Below are positions 1-8,039 of a DNA stretch of 22,668 nucleotides, piece by piece. Both the position numbers and the translations under genes were made by a program. The first letter of the stretch is position 1. Each line of letters begins with the position of its first letter. The stretch comes from a bacterium (GTDB lineage: Bacteria > Bacillota > Clostridia > Lachnospirales > Lachnospiraceae). The notes beneath the pieces were generated by a model. It was not told where the DNA came from. It was given only the letters and a program-made list of their open reading frames with translations, and ran no database searches. The stretch spans positions 1 to 22,668 of the forward strand of contig SFRL01000056.1 in assembly GCA_004562765.1 (NCBI GenBank), given 5' to 3'.

Positions 1-2
1 CC

Positions 3-39
3 TGAAGTGCTATACTAATGTTGTAACAGGAGTGGCTAA
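3..39 (+). repeat. Left terminal inverted repeat of the IS
   Basis: This 37-base end begins TGAAGTGC and shares TGTAACA and GTGGCTAA with the complement of 1254-1290 at the same spacing. About 25 of 37 positions match. Confidence 0.7.
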
Positions 40-79
40 TAAGATATAATCAATCTCATAAAGAAAAGAGGTACACATT

Positions 80-376
80 ATGCCACAGAGTTACACACCT
101 GAATTTAAAAAGAAGATTGTCCGCCTTCACGAGGAGGAAGGACGCACTTACAAAAGCATCACTGCTGAATACGGCGTATCCAAAGCCAGCATTTCCAAGT
201 GGTGCAGTGAATTTAGTAAAGAATGCCAAACAAAAGCCCTCGAAAATCCAGATACTCCAAATGAAATGGAACTTATGAAAGAGAACCTCCGGTTGCGTAA
301 GGAACTGGAAGAAGCAAAAAAGGAAAATCTCTTCTTAAAAAAAGCAGCGGCATTCTTTGCAAAGGAAATCGATTAG
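80..376 (+). CDS. IS3-family transposase OrfA (helix-turn-helix, leucine zipper)
   Basis: This 98-residue protein is the upstream frame of an IS3-family transposase. Residues about 5-45 form the Transposase_8/IS911-type helix-turn-helix that binds the element ends (YTPEFKKKIV, then GVSKASISKW). Residues 60-90 form a heptad-rich coiled coil (MELMKENLRLRKELEEAKKE) of the kind that mediates multimerisation. The ATG at 80 follows AGAGGT at a suitable distance. Length is normal for OrfA. OrfA alone usually acts as a DNA-binding regulator; the active transposase is the OrfAB fusion produced by -1 frameshifting within the last 12 codons of this frame. Confidence 0.93.
   Translation: MPQSYTPEFKKKIVRLHEEEGRTYKSITAEYGVSKASISKWCSEFSKECQTKALENPDTPNEMELMKENLRLRKELEEAKKENLFLKKAAAFFAKEID
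337..343 (+). promoter_or_regulatory. A7 slippery heptamer for programmed -1 frameshifting (orfA to orfB)
   Basis: Seven A residues lie in phase as A AAA AAA relative to orfA (Leu-Lys-Lys codons). Slipping back one base continues directly into the orfB frame, which is open from here to the stop at 1236. The predicted OrfAB fusion is about 385 residues. The position, about 10 codons before the orfA stop, is typical of IS3-family elements. Confidence 0.75.
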
Positions 377-408
377 AGGCTTATCGGTTTATTGAGCAAT
401 ATCATGAG

Positions 409-1236
409 TTGTTTGGTCTACGCTGGCTCCTTCACAGGCTTGAAATCTGTCCAAACGCGTATTATAACTACCGGAAACACCGGAAGGCGGATTACTATGC
501 CCATAAAGCAGAAGTACACGCGCAGATTCAGGAAATCTATCATGCCCACAATGGTGTTGATGGTTACCGAAGTATGAAAGTCTATCTGGAGCGCAGAGGC
601 TATTCTTACAGTACAGCTACTGTTCATAAATATATGAATACAGAGCTTGGACTCCATTCCATTGTCCGCCCAAAGAAGCCTGAATATGAGCACGGAAAGC
701 CGCATAAAGTATTTGACAATAAACTCAATCAGGATTTCACTTCAAACGAAATTAACCGGAAATGGTGTACAGATTTCACATATCTATTCCTTTCAAATCA
801 CGACGTACGCTATAACTGTACCATAATCGATTTGCACGACCGAAGTGTGATTGCCAGTATTACAGACCGCAAGATTACCAGCGATCTTGCCATTCGAACA
901 CTCCAGAAAGCATTGGAATCCCAGCCGCCCATCAAAGATGGACTGATTTTGCACTCAGATCAGGGATCACAATTTACATCAAAGGCATTCGTTGAATTCT
1001 GTGAGTCAGTAAATGTGACACAGAGTATGAGCAAGGCAGGATATCCGTATGACAATGCACCGATGGAGCGTTACTTTAACACCCTGAAAAACGAGTGTAC
1101 AAATCTATATGAATTTGAAACAGAAGAAGCGCTCTATCAAAAGGTAGAAGAATTTGCATATGTTGACTACAATCATGTGCGTCCGCACAGTTTTAATGAT
1201 TATCGTACACCATACGAAGCCCGGATGGCAGCGTAA
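409..1236 (+). CDS. IS3-family transposase OrfB (DDE integrase core)
   Basis: This is the catalytic part of an IS150-group transposase. An HTH_21-like segment (HAHNGVDGYRSMKVYL) is followed by an rve integrase core with the DDE triad visible: Asp in WCTDFTYL, Asp in LHSDQGSQF, and Glu in NTLKNE after YDNAPMERYF. The C-terminus (NHVRPHSFNDYRTPYEA) is also typical. There is no ATG; the only nearby initiation codon is TTG at 409. The frame is open back to the A7 site at 343 and encodes family-like sequence there (AYRFIEQYHELFGLRW), so the natural product is probably the OrfAB fusion spanning 80-1236. The copy shows no internal stop. Confidence 0.93.
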   Translation: MFGLRWLLHRLEICPNAYYNYRKHRKADYYAHKAEVHAQIQEIYHAHNGVDGYRSMKVYLERRGYSYSTATVHKYMNTELGLHSIVRPKKPEYEHGKPHKVFDNKLNQDFTSNEINRKWCTDFTYLFLSNHDVRYNCTIIDLHDRSVIASITDRKITSDLAIRTLQKALESQPPIKDGLILHSDQGSQFTSKAFVEFCESVNVTQSMSKAGYPYDNAPMERYFNTLKNECTNLYEFETEEALYQKVEEFAYVDYNHVRPHSFNDYRTPYEARMAA

Positions 1237-1253
1237 CCAATTAATGATATTTT

Positions 1254-1290
1254 TTAGCCACAAGTGTTACAAAAATGCTTGACCACAACA
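1254..1290 (-). repeat. Right terminal inverted repeat of the IS
   Basis: Read on the minus strand, this end begins TGTTGTGG and contains TGTAACA and GTGGCTAA. It supplies the last 11 codons and the TAA stop of the interrupted minus-strand sensory gene. Confidence 0.7.
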
Positions 1291-3200
1291 TTATAACTGT
1301 ACAGCGTCTTTGTAATATTCGAAAGAATCTGATCTTTGGCTGCAACCGCTTTCAATTCATTTTCACGGCGCTCCTGTGCCTCATGGATTTCAGTTATATC
1401 ACGTCCGAGAATATTGGCAATGGGGTTTCCTTCCTCATCGACACCCATAAAACCATTGACTTCAAACCAGCCGATTCCGTTTTCCGTTACGGCGGCATAT
1501 TCGATCTGACCGAGATGACCTCTCCGGTTCTGCTGCTCACGCAAAGCCTGCAGCGAAAAGTGGCGGTTCATTTCAGCCGGATATTCCGGAAGTGCCTTTT
1601 CCAACAAATATTCACATGCCTGTTCATAATCATCTGTCCGCGAAAAATGCTGAATGATCTCCTCCATACCGGTACCGATGATCAGACTAAATTTTCCGGT
1701 ATTCAGATTCACCGTTGCATTATAACTGTACAGCGTCTTTGTAATATCGGAGAGGATCTGGTCTTTGGCGGCAGAGGCTTTCAATTCGCGTTCCTTTGCC
1801 TCCTGTCGTTCATGAGCCTCTGTAATATCGCGTCCGAGAATATTGGCGATCGGTTCTCCTGTTTCATCAGTACTGATGAAAACGTTGATCTCATGCCATT
1901 CCTCACCATAATCCGTAATGGCGCCATACTCCAGATTTCCGATAAAACCATGGGCATTGGTTCGTGCACGAAGAGACTCCAGGCTTGCAAGTGCTGCAAA
2001 CTGGGGAACATGTTCCTGATCCAGATAAGACAGCTTTTTATTATACGCGATTTCATAATCATCCGTTGATTTGAATATCTCCATAAACTGGGTCATACCG
2101 GTACCGATGATCATGCTGTACTTTCCGGTTCTTAAATTCAGCGTTAAGTTGTAACTGTACAGCATCTTTGTCAGCTCAGACAGGATCTGGTTCTTTGCTG
2201 CTGCCGCACGGAGCTCTTTCTGGTTTTTTTCAAGTGCATTATGGGCCTCTGTGATATCACGTCCGAGAATGTTGGCAATTCTTCTTCCATCCTCTTCCGT
2301 ATCAATGAACACATTGATCTCATGCCACTCGTATGCAGAATCCCCCGGATACAGAACCGGATACTCCAGCGAACCTCTGAATCCATTTTCTGACGGATTA
2401 TTTCTTGCAGATTCAAAATCAAGCAGCTCATTAAACCGGTTCGAATAAGCAGGGTGAATGATACTGTCCTGAAACTGTTTCAGTTCCTCCTGATGATCGT
2501 GCTTTTTATATTCCTCTACCGTGCGCTCCATACCTGTACCGGTAATCAGCGTATAGGATTCCGTTTCCAGATCCACTGTCAGGTTATAGCTGTACATGAT
2601 CTGGGTGATCTGAGACAGCACGCGGTCCTTTTTTGCCGGTGCCTTCTTCAGTTCATTATTGGTTTCCCATATAGAGTAGTTCTTCTCAATAAAGAAAGAC
2701 AGCATTTCTTTTAAAAGCGCATAGGAACCCTGCATTTCCGTTTCCGTTTTTCTATGCACACGGGAAAGCACATCCTTCACCATTTTTGCATCCATGCCAA
2801 GCTGTGCTGTCTTTTGCAGAATATCCTCTTCCTTCTGATCAACAGACAACGCCTGTCCGGCTAAAACTTTTCCCAATACCTGCCCGTCCGGTAAAACGAT
2901 CGGTATGGAGAAATCGCAGAAACCAACAGGACATGTATAAATTCCTTCCATGTCTGACTTCATTATGTCTGCGCACTGGGCAGCCCCCTTTTCGTTATCA
3001 TGGATCATCTGGCAGAATTCTGTCATCCCAAAAGACTCTGAAGTTCGATTTCCTTCTGTATCAACGATCACAGCAGACATCCCACTGCTTTTTGACCAGT
3101 TGTCCAGCAATCTGTACAACTGATCCAGATCACAAAATTCCTGTAGACTGATGCCGGAATTTCCTTTTACTTCTGTTTCCATATCACTGGTTCGGTTCAT
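1254..3200 (-). CDS. PocR-domain sensory protein with tandem PAS-like repeats, 3' end cut off by the IS
   Basis: Residues about 18-185 form a PocR ligand-binding domain (LQEFCDLDQLYRLLDNW; cysteines in EFC, QCAD, YTC and GFCDF; KVLAGQAL). PocR domains are known to sense small organic molecules such as propanediol. Next comes a repeated PAS-like unit beginning at residues 196, 341, 484 and 627. Each unit starts with S-x-[IL]-T-x-x-[ML]-YSYN and ends with ANILGRDIT plus a helical linker. The fourth copy stops after SYN at residue 637; the final 11 residues and the stop come from the IS. Output is unknown: in related proteins a GGDEF or kinase domain follows, but none is visible here. The ATG at 3200 has AAAGGAG upstream. 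It lies 17 bases after the hybrid-kinase gene, so it is probably the last gene of that operon. No membrane segment is seen. The residual product is probably non-functional. Confidence 0.8.
   Translation of the reverse strand: MNRTSDMETEVKGNSGISLQEFCDLDQLYRLLDNWSKSSGMSAVIVDTEGNRTSESFGMTEFCQMIHDNEKGAAQCADIMKSDMEGIYTCPVGFCDFSIPIVLPDGQVLGKVLAGQALSVDQKEEDILQKTAQLGMDAKMVKDVLSRVHRKTETEMQGSYALLKEMLSFFIEKNYSIWETNNELKKAPAKKDRVLSQITQIMYSYNLTVDLETESYTLITGTGMERTVEEYKKHDHQEELKQFQDSIIHPAYSNRFNELLDFESARNNPSENGFRGSLEYPVLYPGDSAYEWHEINVFIDTEEDGRRIANILGRDITEAHNALEKNQKELRAAAAKNQILSELTKMLYSYNLTLNLRTGKYSMIIGTGMTQFMEIFKSTDDYEIAYNKKLSYLDQEHVPQFAALASLESLRARTNAHGFIGNLEYGAITDYGEEWHEINVFISTDETGEPIANILGRDITEAHERQEAKERELKASAAKDQILSDITKTLYSYNATVNLNTGKFSLIIGTGMEEIIQHFSRTDDYEQACEYLLEKALPEYPAEMNRHFSLQALREQQNRRGHLGQIEYAAVTENGIGWFEVNGFMGVDEEGNPIANILGRDITEIHEAQERRENELKAVAAKDQILSNITKTLYSYNVVVKHFCNTCG
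1290..2615 (-). repeat. In-gene tandem repeat of about 430 bp (three full units plus a stub)
   Basis: The units are 2181-2615, 1752-2180, 1323-1751 and the partial 1290-1322, encoding 145, 143, 143 and 11 residues. Units 3 and 4 are nearly identical in DNA over their first roughly 30 bases (both contain the plus-strand string ctgtacagcgtctttgtaat). Such identity suggests recent duplication or gene conversion. The block could recombine to gain or lose whole domains. Confidence 0.8.
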
Positions 3201-3217
3201 GATAACGTCTCCTTTGT

Positions 3218-6136
3218 CTAAGCTTTGAACACCTCTGAAAGCGCCTCAATCACTTCATCAATCACAATGGGTTTTGAGATAAATCCGTTCATACCGCTTT
3301 TGAGTGCTGCTTTCTTATCCTCTTCAAACGCATTTGCTGTCATGGCAATGATCGGGATCGATGAAACTTTTGGATCATCCAGCGCCCGGATCTGTCTCGT
3401 GGCCTCATATCCATCCATCACAGGCATTTGGATGTCCATAAGCACCAGATCATAGGCACCCGGCTCTGCAGCAGAAACCTTCTCCACTGCCTCCTGGCCG
3501 TTTTCTGCACTACTTACCACAAAACCATACTCACTCAGTATCTCGATCGCAATCTCTGTATTCAGCTCATTATCCTCAACAAGCAGGATCCGTTTACCTT
3601 CAAAAACTTTTGTCTGATCTGAAGCAGGAAATGCGCCAGACGGATCGTCTGTTTTCTGATGACCGAGGGCATCCAGAAGCGATTCTCTCAGGTCAGACAT
3701 AAACATCGGCTTTGAGCAGAATGTCGTTACACCTGCAGCCCTTGCCTCCACTTCGATCTCTGACCAGTCGTAGGCAGTGAGGATGATGATCGGTGTATCA
3801 TCCCCAAGTCTTCGGATCTGTCTGGTCACCTCAATACCATTCATATCCGGCAGACGCCAGTCAATGATATATGCATGGAATGCATCGTTGACCTCAAGGG
3901 CCTGTCTGGCCCGAAGAACTGCCTCTCTGCCCGAAACCGTCCATTCCGACCGCATGCCGACACGCAGCAGCATCTTTGTCACACTATCGCAAGTGTCGAA
4001 ATCATCATCCACAACAAGCGCCTTTAATCCCTCCAGCTCATCAATCTTTTCAATCTTTTTCTGTGCAGACTGCAGGCGCAGATCTACGCAGATCACAAAC
4101 TCCGTTCCTTTTCCCTGCTCCGTGTGAACCTCGATGGAACCGCCCATCATGTCTATGATATTCTTTGAGATGGCCATGCCAAGACCTGTACCCTGTATCT
4201 TACTAACCGTAGATGTACGCTCACGCTCAAAGGGATCAAAAATACGCTCCGCAAATTCCCTGCTCATGCCGATACCGGTATCCTTGACACGCACTTCGTA
4301 GCGTCCTTTTCCCTGAGGCGCCTGCTGCAGCTGGGATACACGGACCGATACCGTACCGCCGGGAGCAGTAAACTTGATCGCATTGGACAACAGGTTCAAA
4401 AGTACTTGGTTTAATCGTATCTTGTCACAAAACACATCCTCATCAATCACATCCATCGTATCCATATACAGTTCCAGCTGCTTTGCATGGATCTGACCAC
4501 TGATGATAGTTTTGAGATCGTGGAGGATTTCTGAAAGATTGACCTCCGTTTCCTCAAGATGTATCTTACCGCTTTCAATGCGGCTCATATCCAGCACGTC
4601 ATTGATCAGGGAAAGCAGATGATTTCCCGAAGCAAGTATCTTTGACAGATAATCCTTGATTTTCTCTTCATTCCCAATATTGGCGCTTGCCAGAGTCGTA
4701 AAACCGATAATGGCGTTCATTGGTGTCCGGATATCATGGGACATATTGCTTAAGAATGTGCTCTTTGCCCGGTTTGCACTCTCTGCGGCTTTTACAGCGT
4801 CCTCCAGCGCCTGATTGATGTTCTTGTCTTTCGTACGGTCAGACATTACAAGGATATACTTCTTTTCACCCTGAATATCACTGCAGAATGCGATCACATG
4901 GAACCAGCGCACCTCACCGGTTTTCTGATGGACATATTCTCTGTCCCATTCGCCCGGCTGACCCGGAAGGATATCGATCAGCTGATCCAGAACACGGACA
5001 GTAGCATCATCTCTTACAAGATGATCCAGCTCATGAATATTTGCCCGAGCCTGCTTTTCGGAAATACCGACCAGTTTTTCAATATTGGGGCTGACATAAT
5101 CCACACGGAGGTTTTCGGCATCAAGCATAAGAAACACATCGTCGACATTAACGGAAAGCTTGGAGAACAGCTCTTCGCGGTATAAAATCTCTGTGTCCTT
5201 CTTTCTCAGCTTCCTCTGATTCAATCTGATGACGATGCCCAGCATTAGTATACCGAGCCCGATCATGATACCGGCCATCACAAGAAGTGTACTGTACTGA
5301 AGCTTGTTCATACTGGCATTTACCACTCCGGCGGGTACCAGCCCCAGCAGCATCCAGTCTTCAAAATCTGCTGACTCGTATACAAGATAATAGCTTACAT
5401 CCTGTATATTTATGAGCGACGCGCCGGAACACCCCTGCTTAAAATCCTCATGCAGCCTGTCAATCTCCTCACTGCTCATTTTGGAATATTTTCTCAGCAT
5501 CGCCAGAAAATTGTAGATATCCTGCTGTTTATCAGCAGCTTTATCCACTACCACACGCCCATCCGAATGAACGACAAAGCTGCTGGCTGTACCGTCAAAA
5601 GAGGTGATCTTTAAAGCGTTCACCAGATCAGAATTATTGAAGCTGACCGCGATCGCCTCATAATGAAAGCCTTCGAAAAGCCCGGAATCCGCAGGTGATG
5701 CAAACACCATGATCTGCGGCTGGCCCGGCACTACGGAATTCACTGCCACATCTTTGCCTTGCAGGATCAGCTCTGACAACTCATCGTCCAGATCCAGATA
5801 ACCGGACTCACCGCTTGCCGTCCGATAATTACCCTCACGACTGATGAAATAGAACTCCGTAAAACCGGTTTCCTCTTTGGCATGTGCAACAAAGTCCCGG
5901 ATCTCCTCTTCATCTGAAACATCCTGTAAATAATCAGCCCATAAATGCATATGCGTCCAGTTTTTCTTTACCAGATTCTGAAGAGAGGTGTTAGCCTGAT
6001 GAAATATCTCTGTCAGATGAGAAACACTTTCCGAATAGATTGTTTGGGATACAAAATGATAATATCGAATGCCAAATACGGTAATTCCAATGATCATAAT
6101 GACTGCTGCCAAGATCATTTGAAGTCTCTTTCTCAT
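3218..6136 (-). CDS. Hybrid sensor histidine kinase (Cache-like sensor, PAS, HisKA, HATPase, two receivers)
   Basis: This 972-residue inner-membrane kinase has a transmembrane helix at about 7-24, an extracytoplasmic Cache-like sensor at about 28-275, a second helix at about 282-304, a PAS domain at about 320-436 and a HisKA domain with the phosphoacceptor His467 in MSHDIRTP. The HATPase domain runs about 565-688 (N box NLLSNAIKF, G boxes DTGIGM and GTGLGM). Receiver 1 (about 703-825) has Asp759 in IIDWRLPDMNG and Lys809. Receiver 2 (about 848-970) has Asp901 in LMDIQMPVMDG and Lys955. No HPt domain is present, so phosphate probably passes to a separate HPt protein or regulator. The ATG at 6136 follows GAGGAAAA. 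It lies 28 bases after the solute-binding lipoprotein gene and is probably co-transcribed with it, which makes that lipoprotein a candidate partner. Ligand is unknown. Confidence 0.9.
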   Translation of the reverse strand: MRKRLQMILAAVIMIIGITVFGIRYYHFVSQTIYSESVSHLTEIFHQANTSLQNLVKKNWTHMHLWADYLQDVSDEEEIRDFVAHAKEETGFTEFYFISREGNYRTASGESGYLDLDDELSELILQGKDVAVNSVVPGQPQIMVFASPADSGLFEGFHYEAIAVSFNNSDLVNALKITSFDGTASSFVVHSDGRVVVDKAADKQQDIYNFLAMLRKYSKMSSEEIDRLHEDFKQGCSGASLINIQDVSYYLVYESADFEDWMLLGLVPAGVVNASMNKLQYSTLLVMAGIMIGLGILMLGIVIRLNQRKLRKKDTEILYREELFSKLSVNVDDVFLMLDAENLRVDYVSPNIEKLVGISEKQARANIHELDHLVRDDATVRVLDQLIDILPGQPGEWDREYVHQKTGEVRWFHVIAFCSDIQGEKKYILVMSDRTKDKNINQALEDAVKAAESANRAKSTFLSNMSHDIRTPMNAIIGFTTLASANIGNEEKIKDYLSKILASGNHLLSLINDVLDMSRIESGKIHLEETEVNLSEILHDLKTIISGQIHAKQLELYMDTMDVIDEDVFCDKIRLNQVLLNLLSNAIKFTAPGGTVSVRVSQLQQAPQGKGRYEVRVKDTGIGMSREFAERIFDPFERERTSTVSKIQGTGLGMAISKNIIDMMGGSIEVHTEQGKGTEFVICVDLRLQSAQKKIEKIDELEGLKALVVDDDFDTCDSVTKMLLRVGMRSEWTVSGREAVLRARQALEVNDAFHAYIIDWRLPDMNGIEVTRQIRRLGDDTPIIILTAYDWSEIEVEARAAGVTTFCSKPMFMSDLRESLLDALGHQKTDDPSGAFPASDQTKVFEGKRILLVEDNELNTEIAIEILSEYGFVVSSAENGQEAVEKVSAAEPGAYDLVLMDIQMPVMDGYEATRQIRALDDPKVSSIPIIAMTANAFEEDKKAALKSGMNGFISKPIVIDEVIEALSEVFKA

Positions 6137-6164
6137 GTATTTTCCTCATTTTATCTCTGTGTGT

Positions 6165-8009
6165 TTACTTTAATGTCATATAGTTTTCCGGTTCTGCTAC
6201 CTGACCACCGTCCAGAATATACGCTGTCCATGTATTCTTGACACGGATCTCTTCTTTTTCGAACACACGGTTTTCGTCACTCAGAAACGGGTTCATATAT
6301 GCAGCCAGATTCAGGCATGTCACCTGAAATGTATCCTCATCACCGATCTCCTTGCCGTCCTTGCGCACATGGCTCAGCTGATACGTTCCATCTTCTGACT
6401 CCAGTACTTCAATGGATAATCCGCTGACAGTCGGCAGTGAGCCGCGATTAAAGGGTGTAAATCCATCCTCCACGCCCTCTACGGAACATCTGATATACTC
6501 TCTCAGCTCTGCGCCGCTCATTTTCCGCTTCCAGGCTTCCAGGGGATTTGGTATGATCATGTTACCCGCCATCTTTTCGGTATAATCAGCTTTCATGACA
6601 GAACCCGTAAAGCTGTATGACGGTGCGATCAATACATCACTGTCATAGACAGCGCGCAGTGTATTTGCCATGGCAGAGTAGGATTCGTTGCCGCCTTTTT
6701 TATGAAAGACATTGCAGTAGCCCTGTTCAATAGTCAGTACAGTTTCAGCCGCGTCATCCTTTGGCTTCCTCAGCTGCGCATCAAATGCCTCATATGCCTG
6801 CTTCGCATCGTATTCACCCTGAATCATCTTAGAAACAACGTCCTTGGATACCGCAAAAAAGTCATTGGAGGCGATACGGATATACATATGGTTCTGTTTG
6901 ATCAGGGGCGTCAAATTGTCAAGGGCAGGCGACAGCTTCAGATTCACATTCTGACTGTAGGCGATCACGTCCTCTCCATTTGCGAGATTGTTCTGGCTTC
7001 CCTCAGAAAGCATCACATTCAGCACCCGCATCGCCTTCTTATAACGGTTCTTATCCTTCTCCAGATCCTTGTTCAGCGCCACCTGAAATGCGGGATAAGA
7101 GAGCACCCACTGCTCACCGTTCTGACCGAAATAAGGGAGGAATACCGCATCGACACCCATATCCTGTAATGCAACGGTGTTCGATCCTCCGGAGCGGATC
7201 ACAGCAACTTTTCCTTCGGTAAACATTTCGATCACCGGATCATAGGAAAGTTCCAGATCTTCCGGGCGGATATTGACATCCTTGATAAACTGTTCCATGC
7301 GCTCAAACACGCCCGGCCATACGGTATCATCCAGACCGATAATATCCATATTGGAAGGGTCCTCGTAGCCGCTGCGCCACATACTTCCCTCCATGGAGGT
7401 GATCTCCGGAATGGACAATCCCTGCAACACTTCCATACAAGTATAGTCATACGCAAAATCTGCTGCAAAGCCGCGAATACCGGCATCATCAAACGCCTGA
7501 CATGCAGCCACAAGACTGTCATAATCCGTGGGTAACGGGATCCCGTATTCTTCAAACACCGCCCGGTTGGCAACCAGACCGTCTGCCTCACCACAGAGCG
7601 GAAGCCAGTTGACCGTACCGTCCGTGTTGGTAAAATTACCAATATACGATTCATAGATCGCACCTGCTTCCTCTGTCGTGGAAAGGTCCATCAGCTGATC
7701 CTTCAAGGCCGCTGCATCATGCAGGGAAAAACGACGGCAGGTGATGATGTCCGGCAGTTCGCCGTTCTCATTCATAAATCTATAGAAATCCAGATCGTTG
7801 TTTCCCACAACAAATTCAATATTCACATCCGGAAGCTGCGACTGGATATAGGGTGCAAAACTGTTGAGCATCGCATTGCTCCATAAATAGACCGTGATTG
7901 TCTCTGCATCCTCACGTTTCTCAGACGCAGCACATCCTGACAAAAGAGACACTGCCATAAGCACCGCCAACAATGCCGCTATCATTCTTTTTCCCTTTGT
8001 TCTCTGCAT
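6165..8009 (-). CDS. Solute-binding lipoprotein fused to a 5'-nucleotidase C-terminal-like domain
   Basis: This 614-residue surface lipoprotein has a signal sequence with a lipobox (LLSGC, Cys26). Residues about 35-415 look like a family-1 extracellular solute-binding protein (TITVYLWSN at the start, then ELPDIITC, NRAVFEEYGIPLPTDYDSL and FTEGKVAVIRSGG). Residues about 425-600 resemble the 5'-nucleotidase C-terminal domain (PF02872-like): DVLIAPSYSFTGSV, MSGAELREYI, LPTVSGLSIEV and KDGKEIGDEDTFQVTCLNLA. The metallophosphatase half of 5'-nucleotidases is absent, so catalysis is not expected; a binding role is inferred. No ABC permease or ATPase gene is adjacent, but sensor kinases lie on both sides, which suggests a receptor rather than an uptake protein. 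The frame is open far upstream into the kinase remnant. I chose the ATG at 8009 because GGGAGAGG precedes it and a signal peptide begins there. Confidence 0.85.
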   Translation of the reverse strand: MQRTKGKRMIAALLAVLMAVSLLSGCAASEKREDAETITVYLWSNAMLNSFAPYIQSQLPDVNIEFVVGNNDLDFYRFMNENGELPDIITCRRFSLHDAAALKDQLMDLSTTEEAGAIYESYIGNFTNTDGTVNWLPLCGEADGLVANRAVFEEYGIPLPTDYDSLVAACQAFDDAGIRGFAADFAYDYTCMEVLQGLSIPEITSMEGSMWRSGYEDPSNMDIIGLDDTVWPGVFERMEQFIKDVNIRPEDLELSYDPVIEMFTEGKVAVIRSGGSNTVALQDMGVDAVFLPYFGQNGEQWVLSYPAFQVALNKDLEKDKNRYKKAMRVLNVMLSEGSQNNLANGEDVIAYSQNVNLKLSPALDNLTPLIKQNHMYIRIASNDFFAVSKDVVSKMIQGEYDAKQAYEAFDAQLRKPKDDAAETVLTIEQGYCNVFHKKGGNESYSAMANTLRAVYDSDVLIAPSYSFTGSVMKADYTEKMAGNMIIPNPLEAWKRKMSGAELREYIRCSVEGVEDGFTPFNRGSLPTVSGLSIEVLESEDGTYQLSHVRKDGKEIGDEDTFQVTCLNLAAYMNPFLSDENRVFEKEEIRVKNTWTAYILDGGQVAEPENYMTLK

Positions 8010-8039
8010 ATTTTCATCCTCTCCCATATTTATTTGGAG

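Larger units (their letters stand above)
3..1290 (+). mobile_element. IS3-family (IS150-like) insertion sequence, about 1288 bp
   Basis: The element carries orfA and orfB in the -1 relation typical of IS3 elements, flanked by imperfect terminal repeats that both start 5'-TG (3-39 and the complement of 1254-1290). The left tip resembles that of IS150 as I recall it. The right end lies exactly where the minus-strand PocR/PAS gene stops matching its own internal repeats, which independently places the boundary near 1290. The left flank is only two bases (cc), which do not match the right flank (tta), so no target duplication can be shown. The element looks intact and potentially active. Boundaries are inferred from repeats and gene disruption, not from comparison with an empty site. 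Confidence 0.85.

Noticed and set aside
3..1290. Cargo or accessory genes within the mobile element
   Set aside because: Only orfA and orfB fit between the terminal repeats; nothing else has room or coding signal.
1275..2069. Long plus-strand open frame of 264 codons
   Set aside because: It lies antisense to the PocR/PAS-repeat gene, shows no recognisable domain and arises from the codon bias of the real frame.
1290..2615. CRISPR-like array
   Set aside because: The repeats are about 430 bp apart and encode protein domains; there are no short repeats with unique spacers.
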